A stretch of DNA of 64,000 bases from the NCBI GenBank assembly GCA_963210315.1, contig OY723297.1:1-64000 (forward strand), in the 5' to 3' direction. The stretch is from Rhynchopus euleeides. Lineage: Eukaryota; Euglenozoa; Diplonemea; Diplonemida; Diplonemidae. Made by a program: the position numbers and the translations under genes. Positions 34,218-45,339 of this stretch are shown in pieces (within the stretch, counting starts at the first letter, position 1; every line of letters begins with the position of its first letter). Below the pieces are notes generated by a model. That model had not been told where the DNA came from. It ran no database searches and saw only the letters and a list, made by a program, of their open reading frames with translations.

Positions 34218-34875
34218 ACACAAAACATGTCACAATATTCGATAGCTGACGGCGCATGCTCTTCTGCACTTCTCTGGGGCAAAGGCCGGGGGGGCGAGGG
34301 GAGGGGACGGCAGCTGGAATAAAGCTGGAAAGGTGGGCACCTCATGTCCCGAAACCCCTTCCACCGCATCGCAAGGGGAGCTGGTGGGGGGGAGCAGCAG
34401 GCTCCCCCCCCCGCACAGCCCCCCCGAGCCCCCTCCAACCGCATGACCCCTACACACTAACAGGAGGTGACCATTTCCTCCCGGACAAACCCGCCACCAC
34501 CACCACCACCACCCCCCAACCCCAACCCCAGCCCTGTGACATCTGGGCTTAGCGTGCCCACCTCCCCACCCCATGGGCTTGATTCAGAAGCCCCCTTCTG
34601 TTTCTTCGTTCTGTTGCAAATCATCCGGGGGGGGGGGGAGGAAATGGAGAGTGGACACGTGAGGTGAGGGGGGGGGGGGGGGGAGGGTACCCCCCCCACC
34701 CTCCCCTCCCCCTCTCCCCTCCCCCCCCCCAACACACACACATATACACCCCACGACACCCCCTCCCCCCCCCGCTTGTGTTGATGTGTTTTTGCAAAAC
34801 AATACAAAACTGATAAAAAAATACCCCCTCCCTCCCTGCTGGCGTCTCCAGGCTCGCGGATGCGTGTGTGTGTGT

Positions 34876-34898
34876 GGGGGGGGGGGGGGGGGGGGGGG
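34876..34898. repeat. Long poly-G tract
   Basis: A TGTGTGTG stretch runs directly into more than 20 consecutive G. Such runs can form G-quadruplexes and are often mis-sized in assembly. Confidence 0.9.
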
Positions 34899-35022
34899 TC
34901 GGAGGGGAACATGCGGAAACATAATGTCGATCCACAGTTGAAAAGCTGGGAAAACCCCACGTGACTCGGGGGTGTGTGTGTGGGGGGGGGACTGATGATG
35001 ATTCGATCGATCACACAACGGC

Positions 35023-35838
35023 TCACTGGCGCATGGCGTCCAGGTCAAGGAACTGGTCAACAGGGAGGTCCACGGGGGGGAGGATGTCGTCGGGGTCCAC
35101 GTCGTCCACGTCCTGTTGTGAGGTGGTGGGTGCAGTGGGGTATCATGGAGTGGGAAGGACAAGGAAGGACAACGACAGGGACTGTACTGTTTGGGGAGAG
35201 AGGGAGGGGTAATGAAGCGGGGCGAGGCAGAGATCCGCCCAACACGTCCCACCCAGCACGCGAAGACATCGGGACACAGAAAGAAGTATCCAGCAGGTCG
35301 ATAGTCAGAAGCACAGGGGGTGAAGGGGCGAAGGGGAGATGACATACCGACACGGTGTACCCCAAGACATCGACATCGCCTCTTCGTGCCGTCAGTGTAG
35401 TGCGCTGCCCGGACTTCACCCGGAACCACACGTTGGTGTTGGGGTTGGCCGGCCGCGACAGGTTCGCAAGGAGAGCCATCCTCCCTGTCCCTGTGTCGGT
35501 CATCACCTGCAGGGCGGGGCAGTGGAGAAGCGCGTGTGCTGCAAGGTCAAGGAGAAACACTTCGACACGTTGCTTCACTCGCCACTCTTGTCGAGCTTCA
35601 TGCCTTCGTGTCTCTCGAAGGACCCTCCACGCACACACCAAATCATTGGGCTCACACAACGCCATACCTGCAGCTTCGCCGACCCAGAGTCACCCGACAG
35701 GGCAGCGTTCGAGATCACCAGGTCCTGGTCCTTGAACCCGATCGTCACCTTCTCACCATCCTTCAGATGCTGCCCCCAGAATGCCGTCGGCGCGACGCTA
35801 AGTCGCTCGAACACGTTCGGGTCCACCCCGTACGACAT
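35023..35838 (-). CDS. Nucleoplasmin-like histone chaperone with acidic tail
   Basis: Exons 35838-35668, 35506-35348 and 35112-35023 give 139 aa in phase 0. The core matches the nucleoplasmin-like (NPL) fold of HD2-type proteins and FKBP39. It begins A-F-W-G-Q-H-L-K-D-G-E-K-V, then D-L-V-I-S-N-A-A-L-S-G. It continues through V-W-F-R-V-K-S-G and ends D-V-D-V-L-G-Y-T-V-S. The last exon encodes an acidic tail (D-V-D-D-V-D-P-D-D ...) suited to histone binding. The ATG at 35838 leads straight into the domain. An upstream CAG acceptor (about 35868) makes a longer N-terminus possible. No FKBP or deacetylase domain follows, so this is a stand-alone NPL protein. Confidence 0.82.
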
Positions 35839-37807
35839 GCTGAGTGTGTCGGCGCGTGTGGATGCGCCTGCAGGGGGGATGCTATGATGTGAGACTGAGA
35901 CGACAAGCACCTGCAGACCCGTCAGGTTGGGAAATGGAGCTGATGGGTAGGGAGGGGGGAGAGGGGGGGGGAGAGTGTGATATTCTCACTGCATCCATAC
36001 TGCCGCGTGTTGGTCGTGTTTCTTGCTGGCTTTGCTTTTGGCCTTTCTTTAGCTTCTTCTGGGCCCCACGGGGGGGAAAGGGGGGAATCTTAGCACACCG
36101 AACAGAAGGCCACACCGCATCTAGAGGAATGGGCATGCTTTAAACGAAAACAGAAACTGAAACAGCAGAAAAAGCCCCTCCCCCCACAGGGTTGCCGGAT
36201 CCCAGCAACGGATGACGCACATTGCGTGTGATGCGGCAGTCGCCCTCTGCGGGGAGAACCAGATTCTGATAAGGCGATACGCCGTCCAACACCCACACCA
36301 CCTGTTGCTGTCGGGCTCAGGGCCGAGGGGAGGGGAGACACGCACATCACACCACGGACATCAAGTCCGAGGCAAACATCGCTTGGTATACTGTGGCCAT
36401 GAGGAAGGCCAAGCTCCTTGCGGACGCCGAACCCATTCACGGAGAGACACCCATCACCAGATGTTCTGCAGATCAGTTGGAGCCTTGACAAAAGCGCGAC
36501 TGAATCTTGCTGTGACGTGGTGGGGGAGACTGAGGGGGGGAGATCCACCGGAAGGGCAATGGGGCACCAAAAGTGTCAAAGGGGATGACACGCAGGCGGG
36601 CAAATACTGGGTCGGGGGGGAGGGAACATTATAATTCCTTCAATCAAAGGGGGAGGTGGTCTTCCCTCGGCACACATGTTCTTTCAAAAGAAACTCTCCA
36701 GGTCAATGATACTGCGGGGGTGCATCCCCTGCTGTCACACAGTAATACCGTACCTGCCTTCCTCAACACCTCAACCCGGAAGGCAGGGGGCGTCACCCCA
36801 AGCTGACGAGAAAAGCTGAAAAAATGCGGGCGGAAAAAGAGACCATGCCCCCTTTGGGGACAGAGATATCATGACATTCCCGTGAAATTGCTGCAGTCAG
36901 CAGCCAGCACTGATGACAATGCACGGTGGACTCCAGCCACCCTAGCGGGAGTCTGGGAGCGGGAGTCTGAGAGGGTGTCTTTTTCTGCAGTATGCACTGG
37001 AGACTCCCGCTAGCGGGAGTCTATTTTCCAGCTAATTTAGGCTAAAGACTCCCGCTAGCGGGAGTCCGAGACTCCCGCTAGTTGAGACTCCCGAAAAGGG
37101 TTACCCTACCCCCGCTGGAGTCCACCGTGTGTGAAAAGACACAGAACCCAGGATCCTGGGCGGGTGTGCCCACACACCCCTGTGTCATCACCGCTCGCGA
37201 AACCCAAGGTTGGGAGTGGAGGGCAGTAAGATAAGAGAGCCAGGCAAAAGGGGTACAGAAAACCAGCTGTAAGGAAGGATCTATTGGGAAAGCTCTCCCC
37301 CCCTCAGCTCACATTGCGGCCACCCAGGAAGGAGGCTAGCCTTGGGGGAGCGAGGCCAGACTTGGCCCTTTGTTTCCCGGGGTTTCGGTGCCGTTTGACA
37401 ACATTATGAGCTCGGCTTGTTGTCGTGATACTTCTTTTTGAGCGTCCTAAGTGAGCCGCGTTGTTCTTCGCCGTGGACCGTTTCGGGGACTGCGAAATAT
37501 TCACGAACGAAGCAGCAATCGCGAAGTAACGAGATATTTCAGACTGCTTCAGAATGGAACACCTTCATGCCGCTTTCACAGGGTCTTGGGACAGAGAAGT
37601 GTTGTTCAAATGGAAAGCGGCTTCGTATTTTGGAGTTGCTGGAGAGATTGTATCTAGGCAGGTACAGTCTGTGATGGTCGCATTGAAAGAAAGAGGGCTC
37701 GTGACGCACGCGGCGCCCGTTACCTTCCGAGCGGATCGGAGGTACGGTGTGCCGGTGTGCCAACCTCCGGATGCATCGTGACAGGAGGCTTGCTATACAG
37801 CCTGCTG
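35839..37807. other. 2-kb spacer holding a MITE-like palindromic element
   Basis: No gene recognised. It contains A/G-rich and G-run segments to about 36650 and the inverted-repeat element at 36922-37129 (listed separately). The remainder up to the epimerase stop is ordinary sequence with small chance frames. Confidence 0.5.
36922..37129. mobile_element. 208-bp non-autonomous inverted-repeat (MITE-like) element
   Basis: The ends are perfect 16-bp inverted repeats: CACGGTGGACTCCAGC at 36922-36937 and its complement at 37114-37129. Inside are two perfect 20-bp palindromes, GACTCCCGCTAGCGGGAGTC, at 37002-37021 and 37047-37066. Further half copies of GCGGGAGTC/GACTCCCGC lie around them. No open frame. 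I see no clear target-site duplication. A 17-bp stretch of the end (36925-36941) recurs at 40609-40625. Confidence 0.75.
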
Positions 37808-39474
37808 TCACTTGCCGTTGCCAATGTCATCTGCTGTCCGCACCTTCTTCCGTTGTTCCGCCGTGAAGCGCGGGTTGTCGTCTGCTGTGTGCAGCACAGT
37901 ATGCGACTGTTTCAGGCTCTCCCGCACCCACGAACGCGGCATCCCCCGAATCAGCTCCACCGCACGGAACTCCACAGCCTCAAACCCTGCTGTGCGTGAC
38001 TTCACCCAGTCGGCGGTCTTCTGCAACCCCTCCCGCAGTGGCGTCGGGGGCGGCGGGTTGAAGAAGCAACGCAGTTTCGCGTGCCATGCCTGTGTTGGTG
38101 TTAGGTGTTGTGGTGCGAGTCGCAACTGCCTGCATACCTCTGCGTGGTCCACCTCATGGCGGCGGTCGAGGTGCACGACCTTGGAAGACTCGTCCTTGGC
38201 AGCCATGGAAGTTCCGACCTGCCAGGTGGTGTGAGGGTATTGAGGAACAGCTCGAGGAACGATGGGCGACATAGGTTATTCGCTGTGTGCCAACAGCGAG
38301 GCACACACACAGTGGAGGTGACGCTCTCTGCTCTACACTTTCGAGCAAGTGCACTGCCCGCCTAACATGGGAACAATCATACCAAGGATGCCAGCTCGTT
38401 CAGGGAGCTGAAGTGGTCAGAACCGACATTGAAGGCCTCGTTGTGAGCGAGCTCTACAAGGGGTGCCTTGGCGACAAGCGGCGCGACGTCATCGATGAAC
38501 GAGAAGCAGCGTGTCTGAAGGTGTGTGCATACAATAGCAACAACAGTGCAGCCTCAGCATACCTGTGTCCCATCTCCGAAGATCGTCATGGGGCGCCCAT
38601 TGAGAATGTTGTTCATGAAGATGCCGATCACGTTGCGGTACTTGTCAGCAATATTCTGGTTCGGGCCGTACACGTTGTGCGGGCGGAAGATGATGTACTT
38701 CATCCCGTGCGTCTCATTTGCGACCTGCAGGTCCAGCTCCATCGCATACTTCGCCACGCCGTAGGGGTCCTCCGGTGCAGGGCGGATCTTCTCCGTCACA
38801 GCCCCCGAGACAGTGCCGTACACAGCAATCGATGATGTGAACACAAACACCGATGTGTTGTACTTCAGCGCAAAGTTGAGGACCTCAACACCACCCACAA
38901 GGTTGTTCCTGTAGTTGTAGCTGCGGACGAAGTGCGACAGACCCTCTGCCGCATAAGCAGCCAGGTGGTAGACGTAGTCAAACTTCTTATACTTCATGAA
39001 CACCAGCTCCAGCGCGGTGGCATTCTTCACGTCGACCTGAATGAAGTCGATGCCTTCCGGGATGTTCTCAACAAACCCACCCGAGAGGTCGTCAATCCCG
39101 ACGACCTGCATCCCCAGATCGCGGCACCACCGCGCAACGTGGCTCCCGATGAAACCTGCCGCCCCTGTCACCAGCACACGCTTGCCGGCCCCATTCAGCC
39201 TCTCGCTGCTTCCGTGAGGGAAGCCGAGACGCTTGCACTGGCCTTCCGTGCCGTCAAATGAATCGCGCGACAGAATCGGCTCGCTCGCCTGCCCGCCGGG
39301 CACACCGCCCTCCTTCTGCATGCCCTGTGTCTCCAGCGAGGACAGGGTCTTGAGAGTTGCCTTCTCCAGGTGTGTCGCGGGGCTGAGGGACACGGGGCGG
39401 TCGCCCTGCCCCAGCTGCACCACGTAGTAGCCGAGGCCGAGGAACACCCCCGCGACCCATAGCTTCCGCTGCAT
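37808..39474 (-). CDS. Type II membrane NAD-dependent nucleotide-sugar epimerase/dehydratase
   Basis: Exons 39474-38563, 38514-38383, 38218-38138 and 38089-37808 give 468 aa, all phase 0. Residues 5-22 form a signal anchor, and a short stem follows. The extended-SDR core has T-G-A-A-G-F-I-G-S-H, the NAD-ribose acid in G-I-D-D-L-S-G-G, the H-L-A-A-Y-A-A-E-G-L-S-H motif, the F-T-S-S catalytic Ser, and the Y-G-V-A-K tyrosine/lysine pair. Exon 2 brings F-I-D-D-V and N-V-G. Exons 3-4 bring R-R-H-E-V-D-H-A and the P-L-R-E-G-L-Q-K-T-A-D-W-V-K segment of the C-terminal domain. Reading through the donor after exon 2 would stop at GTA-TGA and drop that domain. Likely a Golgi-lumenal UDP-sugar epimerase; the exact sugar is unknown. 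Confidence 0.9.
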
Positions 39475-40608
39475 TGCTGTGGCGAGGACCGACGCTGCCT
39501 TGGTCCTGCCGGGTGGGGCAGTGTGGCGTGATGGTGCTGTGCTGCAGTGTGGCGATAGCGAGGTCTGAGACGATGGGTTGCGGGGGGGAGGATGTTGGGC
39601 GTGGGGCTTGGTTGGTGAGGGGGGAGGGGGGCACAGCTTCGCCACAAACACACACACACACCCCGCACCTCGGCGGGGAGGGGGGTCGAGGGGCCATTAC
39701 TCCTCCCCACACACGGATGCACCACCACCGCCGCCAGCCCAGGCCCTGCGACGGACAGGCGCATGACTGATGATCCAATAATCCAGAAAAACGCTCTCTG
39801 GATAACACGCGAATTTCACGGCGCACACACAACACTGTTGCCTTCTTGAAGCCCACACCACCACCACCAAGGAACACCTCTAAGGCTATCTCCTCCGACC
39901 AACTTGAGGTGGCACCGGCAAACCCCACACAACCCCAGCACGTGCCCAGCCCCACACCCACACGGAGTCGTGACTATAATTGTAGACAACAGTGGTGGAC
40001 CATCACACCGAGCACACACTCTATCCTGCTCGTGATGTGGGGGTATGGGGGTGGATCGTGATCACCATGGTCATGCAAGGGGCACCCTGCCACAGGAAGC
40101 TGTGGCATCGTGTCGCCCCGACACACCGCACAACAGGAACTGAGGAAGGGGGGTAGGGGGGCGTGACAGCTGGGGCAGGATTCGTGATGTTGCCTGCATA
40201 AGATTGCAGCGCGAGAATTTGAAACAGAGTGGCACCGAGAGTGTGTGTGTGTTTGTGCCGTGAGGGTATTCTGAGCGGGGATCCACGGCAGGGGGAGGGG
40301 AACCAGGCCAGGGGATAAGATAGGTCTGGTTTTCCGGTTTTCAAAACCAGGGTTTCCCGGTTCCCGGTTTTCTGGAAAAAAAAAAAAAGGTCGGTCTCAT
40401 TTTTGGCGGTTTTTCTTGTGACTTTGGGACAGTAAAACAGTCAGAAAAAACGCCATAAAAAAATAGAAAGTGACCCCATCGTGATCCGCACAGAGCTCAA
40501 ATAGTCCAAAGAAGGCAGAGAAGCGGAGAAGAAAAATGGACCTAGCGGATGGCCCGGTGGGTGGTGACCTCGTCATGCAGGTCTCTTCTGTTTTGAAGGT
40601 GCACACAT

Positions 40609-40625
40609 GGTGGACTCCAGCCACC
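40609..40625. repeat. Second copy of the MITE-like element end
   Basis: GGTGGACTCCAGCCACC is identical to 36925-36941. I could not find a matching opposite end nearby, so this looks like a truncated or diverged relative of the 208-bp element. Confidence 0.65.
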
Positions 40626-40987
40626 ATGTCTAAGAGGGAGTCTAAGACTGCAGTCTGGAGGGCTGAGACGAGAACACGAACGACTTTCAAGCAGTCTTGA
40701 AGGTCGCCAAGCCTATTGGGGGCAACTAACAGATGAGATTTGTTTGTTGCCTGTCGTCACAGCTAGGTGCCCATCTCCTCGATAACGGAATGTGTGCAGA
40801 GATCTCGTGGACCCTTTGGCCATTCTGTCGTGCACCCACTCCACCCACAACGCACACCTGTCACGAGTGGTCGCTCCCCCGTCCTCCTCCACCCTGAAGG
40901 TTGAACCCTCAAGGACCAGTGATCTCCTGCTGGCCGGGCTGCGATACAGCGAAGCCTTCCTACTTACAAGCGAATCCAGACTGTAGT

Positions 40988-41051
40988 GAACAGATGTTCA
41001 CTACCGTGGCCTCCGGCGGCTGGGGGGCTCCGCCCCCCAGACCCCCCTGTG
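40988..41051 (+). repeat. 64-bp dispersed repeat, copy 1
   Basis: Identical over 64 bp to 48237-48300. It begins GAACAGATGTTCACTACC and includes a hairpin CTGGGGGGC-TCC-GCCCCCCAG. The flanks of the two copies differ. Confidence 0.9.
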
Positions 41052-41190
41052 TAAAAGCATTGCACCAGACCGGTTTTTTGGTCGAGAGTCCAAACTTTCA
41101 AAGCAGCTGCTGCGCCTGCCCCACCAAGCAGCCTCAGTACGACAGGACGCGCGCAGGCACCGGGCCTTCTCAGACTCTGGGAGGGTTTGC

Positions 41191-41213
41191 GCGGGTCGCG
41201 CGCGCCGAAGGCG
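41191..41213. repeat. GC-only perfect hairpin
   Basis: CGCGCGCGCC, a GAA loop, then GGCGCGCGCG: ten perfect base pairs with a three-base loop, followed by AAAAATTTT. It resembles an intrinsic terminator shape, but no terminator role is implied in a eukaryote. Confidence 0.75.
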
Positions 41214-41310
41214 CGCGCGAAAAATTTTCAAAACCAGAAAAACCGGAAAACGGTGCCAGAAAAAAAGTCTATCTTATACCCTGAACCAGGCTCACAAAAG
41301 AAAAAGGGTG

Positions 41311-41341
41311 GGGTGCTGTGCTGTGCTGTGCTGTGTTGTGT
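41311..41341. repeat. GTGCT pentanucleotide microsatellite
   Basis: About six GTGCT units, the last degenerate (GTGTT). Located in spacer. Confidence 0.8.
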
Positions 41342-42449
41342 GGTGCGTGCACCAGTTCGGTAGACAGGGAGGGCATGCCTGTGAAGCGCAAAGGAAGAAA
41401 TCATATTGCTGCACTTCAGCCTGACGACGTGACCTGAACGTCCCGTTTCTTCGTCCTGCCGCTCCTCACACACCGTGCAGGCACCACAGGCACACACATA
41501 AATCTTTATTGTAGTGTGGATCCACCGAGAGCATCCTGCTCTGGATTAGACCTGCACAGTCTACACACGTCAGCTGCTGTTGTGTCGCGCACGGCTCCAC
41601 ATTCACGTTCACACCACACTCTCACATCCCGGTCATTATCTCCTTGAAGGCACCTCCTTGAAGGGGAATGGGGGGGAAAGGGGGTTCTGCGTGTGTCGAG
41701 ACACAGCCATCTACCAACGGGAAACAATCTGCAGTGACGTTCACCCGTTTCTCTTTTCTTCGGGGGGGGGGGGGAGGTGTCCTTTTTTCCCCGCACACTC
41801 CAATGTGGGGAGTGTGGAAAGTTTCACGCGCTTTTGATCGTTACCCCCTGTGTTCCTCGTTCAGCACTAACCCTCCAGCAGGTGTGTGCGTGTGTGTGAA
41901 AGCGTAAATCAACGCATTCAATAGAACGGAAAGCATGCAGACCAACGCGCAGTGGCACTTTTTGTTTGGCATTGATTCACCCGCCAGCCGAACTGAACCT
42001 TGATTGGATTCTCACTGGAGGGGGGGGAAGGGTAAAGGTGATAGTAGCAAAGAACAGTAAGGTCTGGCCCGGAGAGTGGGGCGGGGCGGGGCGGGGTGGG
42101 GTGGGTGAGTCACGGATGCATTCGAATTCGGTCCATGGGCGCATACTTGCCCCTTTCTGCTATCGGTTTGATCGCAAAGGCAGCCCACCCTCCCAAGCCC
42201 CTTTGATTGAGGACAGGCCCCCATGCCTGGATCTGCCCGTTGCCCCCACTGCTTATTTTCCCGGGTGGTAGGGGGGTAAGGAGGTGCGAACACGGGGGAC
42301 ATCGCGGTTGGGGGGGGTTTTCTCTATCTAAGAAAAATAAACAAAAAAAAAAGAAGGAAGGAAGGGGGGGAGTCACGTCGCGGGGTGGGGGGGGAAAAGC
42401 GAAAGCTGGGGACTTGTCATGCCTTCAAAAACCACCTTTCTAGATGCAT

Positions 42450-42460
42450 TGACGCTTCCA
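42450..42460 (-). promoter_or_regulatory. GGAAGCGTCAA motif, occurrence 3
   Basis: About 270 bp beyond the PP1 stop codon, in a long spacer. Confidence 0.4.
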
Positions 42461-42726
42461 AAGGCGCCAGCAGGCGTGCCGTGCGATGGGGAGGGGAGGG
42501 GCGGGGGGTTGCTCACTGTTTTTTGTGTTCTTTCGGGCAAAAACAAAGCCCCCTCTCTCTAGGGGTGCCTCCCAGCCCCCTTTTTTACTTCTCCATCCAT
42601 GCCCCCACACCCCCTAGCAGCGAACTTCCAGCACATTCGGTTGGTCATATCTCCGCTCCGCTTGCCTCGGCTGAGCGGCTAGACCCCGTGGTGTGCACCT
42701 TTCTCCTCTTCGTACTCTTCCCTGGA

Positions 42727-45339
42727 CTAGTCGTACTGTTTCAGGCGAATTGCTGCCTTCAGGATCTGGAAGGAACAGCACAGGTCCTGGTTGATGGACA
42801 TGATGGCCCCAGAGTTGTCGAACTCCCCGCAGTAGTTGGGGGCGCTGAAGACGGTGACGAGCTGCCTGGACGCGAAGAACTGGTACCCGTCCTCCACAAC
42901 CTGTGAGGGGGGTGTGGGTGTGGGGAAGGCAATGTGGAGGCCATCCAGTGGCGCTGCAGCCCAACAGAGCTGACCAGCACCAAGTTTTGAGAAACCATGC
43001 AACAACCCTAGCCTGTGACTGCACTCAGGGCGAAGGCCATTCCCCCATCCAACAGCACCCTCCAGACATACCTGGTGGGCCCTGCAGATCAGGTCCAGGT
43101 CGTGCTTCCGCAGGAACTTCTCAACGACGTCTGCCCCGAAGGTGAAGGACACACCGCGGTCGTTCTCACCCCACCCTTCGATGTACTCCTCAGGGTCGCT
43201 CCACAGCAGGTCGCAGATCAGCCCCGTGTCCGGCACATCGGTGGGGCGGATGATTTTGCGGATCTGCTCCATGGAGTGCAGCTCGGGGGACAGCCCGCCG
43301 TGCATGCACAGCACCTTCTCGTCGATGATCTGCAGAAGAGGGCGGGTGGTGTGGGTGGGCGGGTGGGTAGACACAGGTGAGAGTGGGGGGTCTCCCAACA
43401 ACAGGGCACAGAGCTTTGAAGACATACCGCACCCACAGGCATGCAGTTGAAGGTGTCTGTGAACTGCTTCCACAGCCTCACGCTGTAACGTCGCTTGCAC
43501 TCATCGTAGAAACCGTATATCCGGTTGATGCTCGCACACTCGTGGTTCCCGCGCAGCAGGAAGAAGTTCTCGTGATACTTGATCTTGAAGGAGAGGAGCA
43601 GACACTGTGCGGAGGTGGGGGTGGTGGGTGGTGGCGGCAACGGCACAGTGGAAATCGCTATACACAGTACTGGATGGCGCATATGGTCTAATCAGTTATA
43701 CTACAAGTGTCAGTTCGCTATAAATCGTACGCTGCGCTGAGACACTATCTGCAGCGCTGCATCAGTGTTGATCACCAAGGCCTGCTGGAGAGCCCACCGC
43801 GAGCGGATGTGCTCGGAGGTGGCCCAGGCCCGCCGGAACGATGTCGCGTCGGTGTCGCTGCTGGAGAACCTGGGCACCTCCACAGCGGTGACAGAAGCGG
43901 GTCAAGAGGTGGGCCCACAGACGGTGGTAGTGTTCGCGTGGCGAGATGGCAGGATGGGGAGGGCGACAAGAGGGGGGGTGCTGAAGGGGACTGGGAGGAG
44001 TATGTGCACAGCATGGGGACCTGCTGCCCTTGCCAACGGGCTGTGGCTAGGCCGTCTCCCGGAGTGCCTGCGCAGCCCCTCGCACGGGATGTGCAACCTC
44101 CTCGCCTTGGCGCGGCCGTGCATCACCTGCGTGAAGCTGAACCCCGGCTCGCAGACCGACTGCAAGCTCGGCTCCGTCGGTAACGCGGTATTCGCACGGC
44201 GAGATGGCAGGATGGGGAGGGCGACAAGAGGGGGGGTGATGAAGGGGACTGGGAGGAGTATGTGCACAGCATGGGGACGCCTGGCACATGAGGAGATCAC
44301 GTCGCTGGCACTGGTGAACCAGCTGCAGGACGGTGGTCGTGTTCGCAAGGAGCGCGAAGGGGAGCCTGCGTCCGGTTGCGGGGGTGCCGGGGATCTCAGG
44401 TGGGACGGATGCAGGCGGGTAAGGGCGCGAAGCAGCAGCAGAGTATCCCACGCGGCCACTTGATCGGGGAGCAGTGGCCACACGCCGTGCTGGAGAGGGA
44501 GCAGGTGGCCGCTGCCAGGGCGGAGGGTCGGGAAGTGGAAGGCGTGGTGGTCGGCAAGGAGGTCGAGGCGCCGCGCTGGAATGCGATGGGCGGTCGCAAG
44601 GGCACGGCTGCGGCTCGTGCGGCACCCTGCGGCAACAACAGCCGGAGGGGCAGACGAGCAAACCTGCAATCGTATGACATAGCCACGAAAGGTACATACG
44701 ATGGTTTCCAGAGAGAACTTCCCTCTGTCGACGTAGTCCCCCAGGAAGAGGTAGTTGCTCTCGGGGGGAAACCCGCCGTATTCGAACAGGCGCAGAAGGT
44801 CACCGTACTGCCCGTGCACGTCACCTGCGTGGGGAGAGTGACGGGGGGTTCACCCGAACAAAGCTAAAAAGCAGAGTGGCGGAGCTGAAGCTGTACACCT
44901 TCTGACCACCCTGCCCGGCCACAGCTTGATTGGTGGGGGAAGGCTGCAAGTGTTGACATACCGCAAACCTTCACAGGGGCGACGATTTCAATGAGTGCCG
45001 ACTGCACCATGAACACCTCTGTGGTTGTGGTGGTGTGGATTGCGTGTGTGCTGTCACGGCGACGGCACACGCCGACGGTCCGAGACGTAGGCAATATTGG
45101 GGAAAGCGAGCCGGCATCAAACAGAAGGATGCGAAATAGCGCTGCAAGCCCGGCATCCGATACATTTCATTGCCTCCGCGTGATTTCCTTCTTTCCATAC
45201 CGCGAGTCTTCAGGATCAGGCTATGTATTTCCTGCTCGGTGAGGTTCACGGGCTTGATCGTCGCACGTGCCGCTGATGTTGACCGAGAAGCGAGCAGCTT
45301 CTCGATGATGTTGTCGAGCTGCACCGGACCCCCGTCCAT
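42727..45339 (-). CDS. Protein phosphatase 1 catalytic subunit, 6 exons
   Basis: Exons 45339-45201, 45018-44962, 44824-44700, 43604-43428, 43329-43072 and 42900-42727 give 309 aa (phases 1,1,0,0,0). All PPP signatures are present: [48 protein letters not shown] marks the beta12-beta13 loop. The protein stops soon after F-Q-I-L-K-A-A, so it lacks the usual 25-residue C-terminal tail with its CDK site. Five metal-binding residues are intact, so activity is expected. Introns are short except the third (44699-43605, 1.1 kb), which contains a plus-strand Helitron-like insertion. Confidence 0.94.
43931..44020 (+). repeat. 90-bp intron-like direct repeat, copy 1
   Basis: About 95% identical by eye to 44189-44278. 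GT dinucleotides precede the copy and GTGCACAG precedes its last bases, so it could be a recently duplicated intron on the plus strand. Confidence 0.8.
44189..44278 (+). repeat. 90-bp intron-like direct repeat, copy 2
   Basis: Second copy, 258 bp downstream of the first, preceded by GTCGGTAACGCGG. It differs from the first at about four positions (for example GTGCTGAAG versus GTGATGAAG). Confidence 0.8.

Larger units (their letters stand above)
33943..35022. other. Spacer with long poly-G/poly-C tracts and GGAAGCGTCAA motif
   Basis: 1.08 kb. Homopolymer runs are striking: G12 near 34628, G13 near 34670, C-runs 34690-34770, and a run of more than 20 G at 34877-34898. A minus-strand GGAAGCGTCAA lies at 34207-34217, about 265 bp upstream of the C2HC gene start. 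No coding signal. Confidence 0.6.
39475..42726. other. 3.25-kb repeat-rich spacer
   Basis: No gene recognised. It contains a GGTTTTC/CCGGTTTTC-rich stretch (40328-40375), the partial MITE-like end at 40609, a 64-bp dispersed repeat (40988-41051), a GC hairpin (41191-41213), a GTGCT pentamer repeat (about 41311-41341), G-runs, and a minus-strand GGAAGCGTCAA at 42450-42460. Confidence 0.55.
43735..44690 (+). mobile_element. Helitron-derived coding fragment inside a PP1 intron
   Basis: Antisense to PP1, a plus-strand frame reads [15 protein letters not shown], then L-L-A-L-A-R-P-C, then [10 protein letters not shown]. This resembles the segment upstream of the Helitron_like_N domain (DUF6570-type) of Helitron Rep-helicases. 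Rep and helicase domains are missing, and the frame is broken by 90-bp repeats at 43931-44020 and 44189-44278. It is a decayed fragment rather than an active element. Clear Helitron termini were not found. Confidence 0.6.

Noticed and set aside
38154-38354. Alternative last exon of the epimerase ending in a Pro-rich tail
   Set aside because: The acceptor at 38219-38220 gives R-R-H-E-V-D-H and the conserved C-terminal domain, which is far better.
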